Below are positions 7,756-11,353 of a DNA stretch of 11,353 bases, piece by piece. Numbering within the stretch: the first letter of the stretch is position 1; every line of letters begins with the position of its first letter. The position numbers were made by a program, and so were the translations under genes. Source of the DNA: an uncultured Clostridiaceae bacterium (lineage in GTDB: Bacteria > Bacillota > Clostridia > TANB77 > CAG-508). A model generated the notes under the pieces. It worked only from the letters and a program-made list of their open reading frames with translations, was not told where the DNA came from and did not search any database. Where the stretch lies: positions 1-11,353 of the forward strand of contig CAJKDR010000025.1 of the NCBI GenBank assembly GCA_905198755.1. The letters are read 5' to 3'.

Positions 7756-9381
7756 TTACATTATCAATAATTTTTTATCAAGTTCTTTCATATTAGTAAT
7801 ACCATCTATTACTTTTCTAATACCGTCAATTTCTAATGGCTCATATCCATTTTTTAATGCTTCTTTTTTTATTTTTATTGGTGATTCATTATTTGAGATT
7901 AATTCTTTTATCTCATCTGTAATTTTCAATATTTCAAACACAGCTACTCTATCTATATATCCAATATTATTGCAGAAATCACATCCTACAGCATCATAAG
8001 TCTTTTTGTCTTTTAAATCAAACTTTGTATTATATTTTTCTTCTATTCTTTCTATTGTTTCTAATTCTTCTTTATTAAAGTCTCTTTCTTTTCTACATTT
8101 AGGACATAATTTTCTTACTAATCTCTGTGATACTGTTGTTGCTAGTGTACTTGCTATATCGTAATTGGAAACACCTAATTTTCTTAATCTTGTTATTACT
8201 TCTATTGCATCTATTGTGTGAATTGTTGATAATACATAATGACCTGTTTGCCCTGCTTGTAATGATATTTCTGCTGTTTCTTTATCCCTTATTTCTCCAA
8301 CTAATATAATATCAGGATCTTGTCTTAGTATTGTCCTTAATGCAGATGAGAATGTTGTTTTATTTCCCATTTCAATTTGGTTTAGACCATCTATTCTAAT
8401 TTCAACCGGATCCTCAACTGTTGTAATGTTTATTTCTGGTCTATTTAAATGATTTATTATACTATATAAAGATGTTGTTTTACCTTCTCCTGTAGGTGCT
8501 CCCATTATAGTTATACTGTTTCTTTTATTAAAACATTTAGTAATATCTTCTTTTTTCGGAAATCCTAAATCATATAATTCTTTAATGTTTTGATTCTTCT
8601 TTAATAATCTTAAAACAAATTTTTCTCCATAAATATTTCTTTGTGAAGATACACGAATATTATAATCAGGATAAGTTACTATCCTACCATCTTGATCTTC
8701 TTGTTTTTCTTGATACATATTAGATATTGCTTTTAAACGTCCTACAATTTGTTGTTGTTTATCTGATGGAATTTCTGTTACAGTATATAATTCTCCATCT
8801 ATTCTAAATCTAACTCTTACTTTATCTTCCATTGGTTCAAAGTGTATGTCGCTTGCTCTTCTACTCATAGCAGTTTTTATAATAGAATCTACTAATTTCA
8901 CAGTATCATCATTTGCATCTATATCTTCAACTGCATCACCTTCTAGCATGTTTAAAATGGAATCTATATTTTGTTCAAAAGTAATATATCTTTCCATTAC
9001 TAATCCCCTGTTTAGTAATATTAGCCTTACTTTTTCCATGTGTGATTTATTAAAAGTATCTGCAAAACATACTTTTACTTTACCTTGAGCTATAGCAAAT
9101 GGAACAGCTTTACACTCTTTTGCAACATCTAAAGATATATAATCTTCCATATTTATTTCTATATCGTCTGCATTAAGAAGAATTCCCCTTTCTCCAAGAA
9201 TTTCTCCTATTGCTTCTATTAGTATTTGAGGATCGCATTTACTAAAACTACGTAATATTTCTCCAAGTTTCATCTTTCTATGTGCTTTTTGATATTCTAT
9301 TGCTTGGTTGACCTCTGCTTCTGTTACGATACCTTTTCTAACTAGTTCAACACCTAGTGGCTGTCTTTTGTTTCCTTCCAT
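7756..9381 (-). CDS. pilB: Type IV pilus extension ATPase PilB (GspE family)
   Basis: PilB is the cytosolic ATPase that powers pilus assembly through PilC. The 541 residues begin with a MshEN-like N-terminal domain (about 7-145). Two repeat-like segments, LGVELVRKGIVTEAEVNQAI and LGEILRSF..., recall the c-di-GMP-binding MshEN motif, but the usual leading Arg residues are not clear, so binding is uncertain. The motor domain has SDIHFEP (177-183), Walker A APTGEGKT (295-302), TVEDPVE (321-327), Walker B DPDIILVGE (355-363) and the His box GHYVLSTIHT (380-389). Zinc cysteines are in CPKC (426-429) and CDFC (467-470), followed by GYIDRVAVFEI. The first Gly of the usual GPTGSGKT loop is Ala, with a Gly immediately before it. 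GGAGG lies 7 nt before the ATG and overlaps the upstream gene's stop codon (TAGGGAGG), suggesting coupled translation. Confidence 0.95.
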   Translation of the reverse strand: MEGNKRQPLGVELVRKGIVTEAEVNQAIEYQKAHRKMKLGEILRSFSKCDPQILIEAIGEILGERGILLNADDIEINMEDYISLDVAKECKAVPFAIAQGKVKVCFADTFNKSHMEKVRLILLNRGLVMERYITFEQNIDSILNMLEGDAVEDIDANDDTVKLVDSIIKTAMSRRASDIHFEPMEDKVRVRFRIDGELYTVTEIPSDKQQQIVGRLKAISNMYQEKQEDQDGRIVTYPDYNIRVSSQRNIYGEKFVLRLLKKNQNIKELYDLGFPKKEDITKCFNKRNSITIMGAPTGEGKTTSLYSIINHLNRPEINITTVEDPVEIRIDGLNQIEMGNKTTFSSALRTILRQDPDIILVGEIRDKETAEISLQAGQTGHYVLSTIHTIDAIEVITRLRKLGVSNYDIASTLATTVSQRLVRKLCPKCRKERDFNKEELETIERIEEKYNTKFDLKDKKTYDAVGCDFCNNIGYIDRVAVFEILKITDEIKELISNNESPIKIKKEALKNGYEPLEIDGIRKVIDGITNMKELDKKLLIM

Positions 9382-9393
9382 TAATATTCCTCC

Positions 9394-9831
9394 CTAATAA
9401 ATTTCTTCTATTTTATAATTCATTTTTTTTGTATAATTTTCAAAATTTACTGTGACTGTAACAATTGTGTTATCTTGCTTGTTATTTGAATCTGTATAAT
9501 ATTTAAAATTAACATTTTTTACGTTTTTAGTAATTTCTAAATCATTATAAAATATTTTATTATCTTTAAATAAGAATGAATTTCCTGTTGTAAATATGAT
9601 ATATGTTCCATCATCTGAAATTTGATCTATACTATTATTAGCTGTTTTTATTTCTTTCACAAAATAACTATTAAATTTATCATATTCTATTATATCTTTA
9701 GTTTCATCATCAAAATTATTAGTATTATTATAAAACATTGCTGAAACGCTACCAATTATTCCTATTACTAATAGCATTACTAGTATATAGATTACTAATG
9801 AAACTAATGTAATTGCTTTTTCATTTTTCAT
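9394..9831 (-). CDS. Pilin-like protein with type III signal, probable minor pilin
   Basis: This is a small membrane-anchored protein with a prepilin-like N-terminus, probably a minor pilin or pseudopilin assembled with the major subunit. The chosen start gives MKNEKAITLVSLVIYILV, matching the other prepilin leaders; an ATG three codons upstream (9838-9840) is only 2 nt from its GAGAGGAA site. The hydrophobic helix covers about residues 7-32. The rest (about 35-145) is hydrophilic and beta-rich (GTYIIFTTGNSFLF, DNTIVTVTVNFENY), consistent with a small pilin-type head. Two features are unusual: Ala replaces Gly at the -1 cleavage position, and Ser occupies mature position 5, where Glu is classical. 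The head has no cysteine and no motif I can name. It lies 18 nt after the next pilin-like gene and 12 nt before pilB. ComGF- or PulJ-like status is possible but unproven. Confidence 0.82.
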   Translation of the reverse strand: MKNEKAITLVSLVIYILVMLLVIGIIGSVSAMFYNNTNNFDDETKDIIEYDKFNSYFVKEIKTANNSIDQISDDGTYIIFTTGNSFLFKDNKIFYNDLEITKNVKNVNFKYYTDSNNKQDNTIVTVTVNFENYTKKMNYKIEEIY

Positions 9832-9849
9832 TATTAGCATTTCCTCTCT

Positions 9850-10242
9850 TTATTCTTTAACTTTTAGCCTTTGGGCTGTTTCTTCATATGTTTTATTTCC
9901 TATCTGATATGTTATTTTAACTTCAACCTTTTTAATTACATCTTCATCTTTTGTATTATCTTCATCTGTTAGTTTTGATATAGATAACTGAGGTGTAAAT
10001 ACATCTGTCATTTTGGGAATTATTAAGTTCTTATTTTCTTCAGTTACATAATCATATTGTAAAATTCCTACATTTTCTAATGCTTCTGTTAAATATATAT
10101 TTGCCAATAATTTTCCTTTTAATTTTGCGCTTTGAACTTTCACATTAGTCATTAAAGCTACTATTAAAGTTGTAAAAAATATTATTGCAACTACAGCAAC
10201 CACTATATCTGTTTGTGTAAATCCTTTACTATTTTTTATCAT
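9850..10242 (-). CDS. Pilin-like protein with type III signal, probable minor pilin
   Basis: This 130-aa protein has a short prepilin leader, MIKNSKG, followed by FTQTDIVVAVVAIIFFTT, a hydrophobic helix running to about residue 30. Cleavage after Gly7 would leave Phe at position 1 and Asp at position 5. The Asp is the nearest match in this locus to the classical Glu5. The remaining 100 residues form a charged amphipathic helix (KVQSAKLKGKLLANIYLTEA) and then a short head ending in beta-like segments (VEVKITYQIGNKTYEE). This resembles a minor pilin of the GspI/PilV type, but the assignment is by shape only. GAGAGG lies 7 nt before the ATG. The gene sits between the prepilin peptidase and the second pilin-like gene, with 18-nt gaps on both sides. 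Confidence 0.84.
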   Translation of the reverse strand: MIKNSKGFTQTDIVVAVVAIIFFTTLIVALMTNVKVQSAKLKGKLLANIYLTEALENVGILQYDYVTEENKNLIIPKMTDVFTPQLSISKLTDEDNTKDEDVIKKVEVKITYQIGNKTYEETAQRLKVKE

Positions 10243-10260
10243 TTAATAACCTCTCTTATA

Positions 10261-11025
10261 TCACATCAAATAATTGCAAATAAAATTTGTGATTAATATT
10301 GTTAAAATATTGCTAACACATATAAAAAATCCTATTGGCAATTCTTCTTTTTTCTTAATTGTTAGTTTATAAAAAGCAAGTGATATTAATGTTAATATTA
10401 CAGTTAAAATATAAATATATGCCCCACCAAAAATTATCATATATAATGATAGAAATAATACTTGTATAAAATATCTTTCTTTCATTTTTACTTTTAAACT
10501 AATCGTTGATATTACAAGCAATATTATTAATGCTATAAAATATATAACATATTTATATACATCAACATTTTTTAATGTACATTCATATATCATATAAGCA
10601 ATTTCAATTATAAAACCTGTTGTTAAAACATTTCTGTCTATTGATTTTTTTTCTTTGTCAATTCCTGCAATAATAACCAATATTGAAACATAAATAAAGT
10701 TAAATAATAAACTAATAATATTCAAATTATCAATATTAACTTTTAGTGAAATAGTTAATAATAAAAATGCAATTCCAGAACATAATTCTATAATAAAATA
10801 TCTTGGCCTAATTTTTGTTTTACAATATCTACATTTTCCTCTCAAAAGAATGTAACTAAATAATGGAAACAAGTCTAAAAATCCTAATTTATGATTACAA
10901 TTAGGACAGTATGAATGTTTTATTAGTATATCTTCTTTTTTTGGAATTCTATAAACTGCTAAAGTACAAAAGCTACCAAAAAAGCATCCCATTATAAAGA
11001 TTATTGTATATAAAAATATTTGCAT
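10261..11025 (-). CDS. pilD: Prepilin peptidase (A24 family, PilD-like) with divergent catalytic motifs
   Basis: Prepilin peptidases are polytopic membrane aspartyl proteases that cut the prepilin leader on the cytosolic side and N-methylate the new N-terminus. The 254 residues match family length. The N-terminal domain is well preserved: GSFCTLAVYRIPK (about 17-29), zinc-type cysteines in CPNC (40-43) and CRYC (65-68), then KIRPRYFIIEL. About six further hydrophobic segments follow, and near the end ELPIGFF (about 228-234) matches the family's IPFGPF motif. The catalytic motifs are unusual. The first Asp is probably D123 in AGIDKEKKSIDR, with the IPD-like part changed to IDR. The second motif, normally GxGDxK, appears as KMKERY (about 180-185), with Glu183 where Asp is expected. 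The enzyme may be altered or the alignment may be off. A weak AAAGGAAA site precedes the ATG. The stop is TGA. Confidence 0.87.
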   Translation of the reverse strand: MQIFLYTIIFIMGCFFGSFCTLAVYRIPKKEDILIKHSYCPNCNHKLGFLDLFPLFSYILLRGKCRYCKTKIRPRYFIIELCSGIAFLLLTISLKVNIDNLNIISLLFNFIYVSILVIIAGIDKEKKSIDRNVLTTGFIIEIAYMIYECTLKNVDVYKYVIYFIALIILLVISTISLKVKMKERYFIQVLFLSLYMIIFGGAYIYILTVILTLISLAFYKLTIKKKEELPIGFFICVSNILTILITNFICNYLM

Positions 11026-11052
11026 ATCTTTTATTTCCTTTTATTATTTAGT

Positions 11053-11090
11053 AATAAAGCATAAGCATTTTGCTATGCTTATGCTTTATT
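11053..11090 (-). terminator. Hairpin between pilin and peptidase genes, possible attenuator or mRNA stabiliser
   Basis: A perfect 15-bp inverted repeat (AATAAAGCATAAGCA at 11053-11067, its complement at 11076-11090) encloses an 8-nt loop. It begins 9 nt after the pilin stop codon and lies within the 74-nt gap before the prepilin peptidase gene. On the minus strand the run after the stem (TTTATTACTAAATAA) is U-poor, so termination would be partial. Such a hairpin could let the pilin be made in excess over the assembly proteins or protect the 3' end of a short pilin mRNA. On the plus strand the following tract (TTTATTTTTAA) is better, but no plus-strand gene leads into it. Confidence 0.6.
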
Positions 11091-11099
11091 TTTAATATG

Positions 11100-11318
11100 C
11101 TATTTTGTTTGATTAGCATAATTGTCAATTATTTTTTCAGCTGCTGTAATATTTGCTTGTTCGTCTTCTGCTGCTTTATTGTATGTTGTTGCTGAATTCT
11201 TAGCTCTGTCAAATAAACCTTGTTGATTTACTATTGATATAGAAACCATTGCTAATATTAGTAATACGATTATTGTTATTACTAATGCTACTAAAGTTAT
11301 ACCTTTTTGTGCCTTCAT
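11100..11318 (-). CDS. Short type IV pilin (72-aa prepilin), candidate major subunit
   Basis: The protein begins MKAQKG, then ITLVALVITIIVLLILAMVS, a textbook Gram-positive type III (prepilin) signal with cleavage expected after Gly6. Only 66 residues would remain: the membrane-spanning half of helix 1, a polar helical continuation (FDRAKNSATTYNKAAEDEQA) and a short tail ending NQTK. There is no beta-sheet head domain, no cysteine pair and no C-terminal loop. Position 5 of the mature form is Ala instead of Glu. The Shine-Dalgarno AAGGAGGA 6 nt before the ATG is the strongest in the window, as expected for an abundant subunit. It is the first pilus gene visible, and a hairpin follows it. It may be the main filament subunit, a short pilin resembling PilA-N of Geobacter in size, or a truncated relict; the clean stop and strong ribosome site favour a working gene. 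Confidence 0.85.
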   Translation of the reverse strand: MKAQKGITLVALVITIIVLLILAMVSISIVNQQGLFDRAKNSATTYNKAAEDEQANITAAEKIIDNYANQTK

Positions 11319-11324
11319 TTGTAA

Positions 11325-11332
11325 TCCTCCTT
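11325..11332 (-). promoter_or_regulatory. Near-perfect Shine-Dalgarno site of the pilin gene
   Basis: AAGGAGGA on the minus strand ends 6 nt before the pilin ATG. It is the longest match to the 16S anti-Shine-Dalgarno in this window and contrasts with the weaker AAAGGAAA of the next gene, consistent with higher pilin synthesis. Confidence 0.8.
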
Positions 11333-11343
11333 CTTAAAATTAA

Positions 11344-11349
11344 ATTATA
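11344..11349 (-). promoter_or_regulatory. Possible -10 box upstream of the pilin gene
   Basis: A perfect TATAAT lies on the minus strand 25 nt before the pilin ATG. Transcription would start near 11337, leaving a leader of about 18-19 nt with the Shine-Dalgarno site inside it. The -35 region would fall beyond the right edge, so the call rests on one hexamer in AT-rich DNA. Confidence 0.35.
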
Positions 11350-11353
11350 TATA

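Noticed and set aside
5263..9381. Type II secretion or competence pseudopilus instead of a type IV pilus
   Set aside because: A true PilT beside PilB and PilC, and the absence of a GspD secretin or ComG-type gene order, favour a retractile pilus.
9832..9840. Upstream ATG (MLI extension) of the pilin-like protein
   Set aside because: It is only 2 nt from the GAGAGGAA site and would lengthen the leader; the next Met gives the standard MKNEK-type leader. The margin is moderate.

Overview
The window is AT-rich DNA from a low-G+C Gram-positive bacterium, most likely an anaerobic Clostridia-type Firmicute. The signs are a strong AT bias in codons and spacers, purine-rich Shine-Dalgarno sites (GGAGG/AAGGAGGA) before nearly every gene, a clostridial-type FeoB, and pilins with the KGITLVALVI-type signal. 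TGA is used as a stop (prepilin peptidase gene), so this is not a Mollicutes code. The species cannot be named from the sequence.

Layout. The left end (1-1476, plus strand) is the 3' two thirds of feoB, the ferrous iron permease; its GTPase domain lies outside the window. A compact, G+C-rich, nearly palindromic element (about 1497-1571) fills the convergent gap after it. Everything to the right is on the minus strand and is read from right to left. The first transcribed block is a type IV pilus locus: a very short pilin (11100-11318), a 15-bp hairpin, a divergent prepilin peptidase (10261-11025), two pilin-like proteins (9850-10242 and 9394-9831), the extension ATPase PilB (7756-9381), the retraction ATPase PilT (6636-7736) and the platform protein PilC (5263-6615). 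The last six genes are separated by only 12-20 nt. A perfect 14-bp-arm terminator (5233-5260) closes this block. The second block is a ROK-family sugar kinase (4308-5204), RimO, the ribosomal protein S12 methylthiotransferase (2922-4244), and an unrecognised 440-aa very acidic protein (1587-2909) whose Shine-Dalgarno site abuts the rimO stop codon. No gap exceeds 110 bases, and I saw no tRNA, rRNA, CRISPR array, transposase or phage gene.

How the genes work together. The peptidase should cut and N-methylate the three prepilins. PilC anchors the machine in the membrane, PilB powers assembly and PilT disassembly, so the pilus is probably dynamic. Alignment subunits (PilM/N/O) are not in the window and may lie beyond the right edge or elsewhere. 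The kinase-rimO block is metabolic and translational housekeeping and has no evident link to the pilus.

No wholly new system is demonstrated. The points most worth checking are the palindromic element, the unknown acidic protein, the apparently altered catalytic motifs of the prepilin peptidase, and the pilin that is little more than its first helix.
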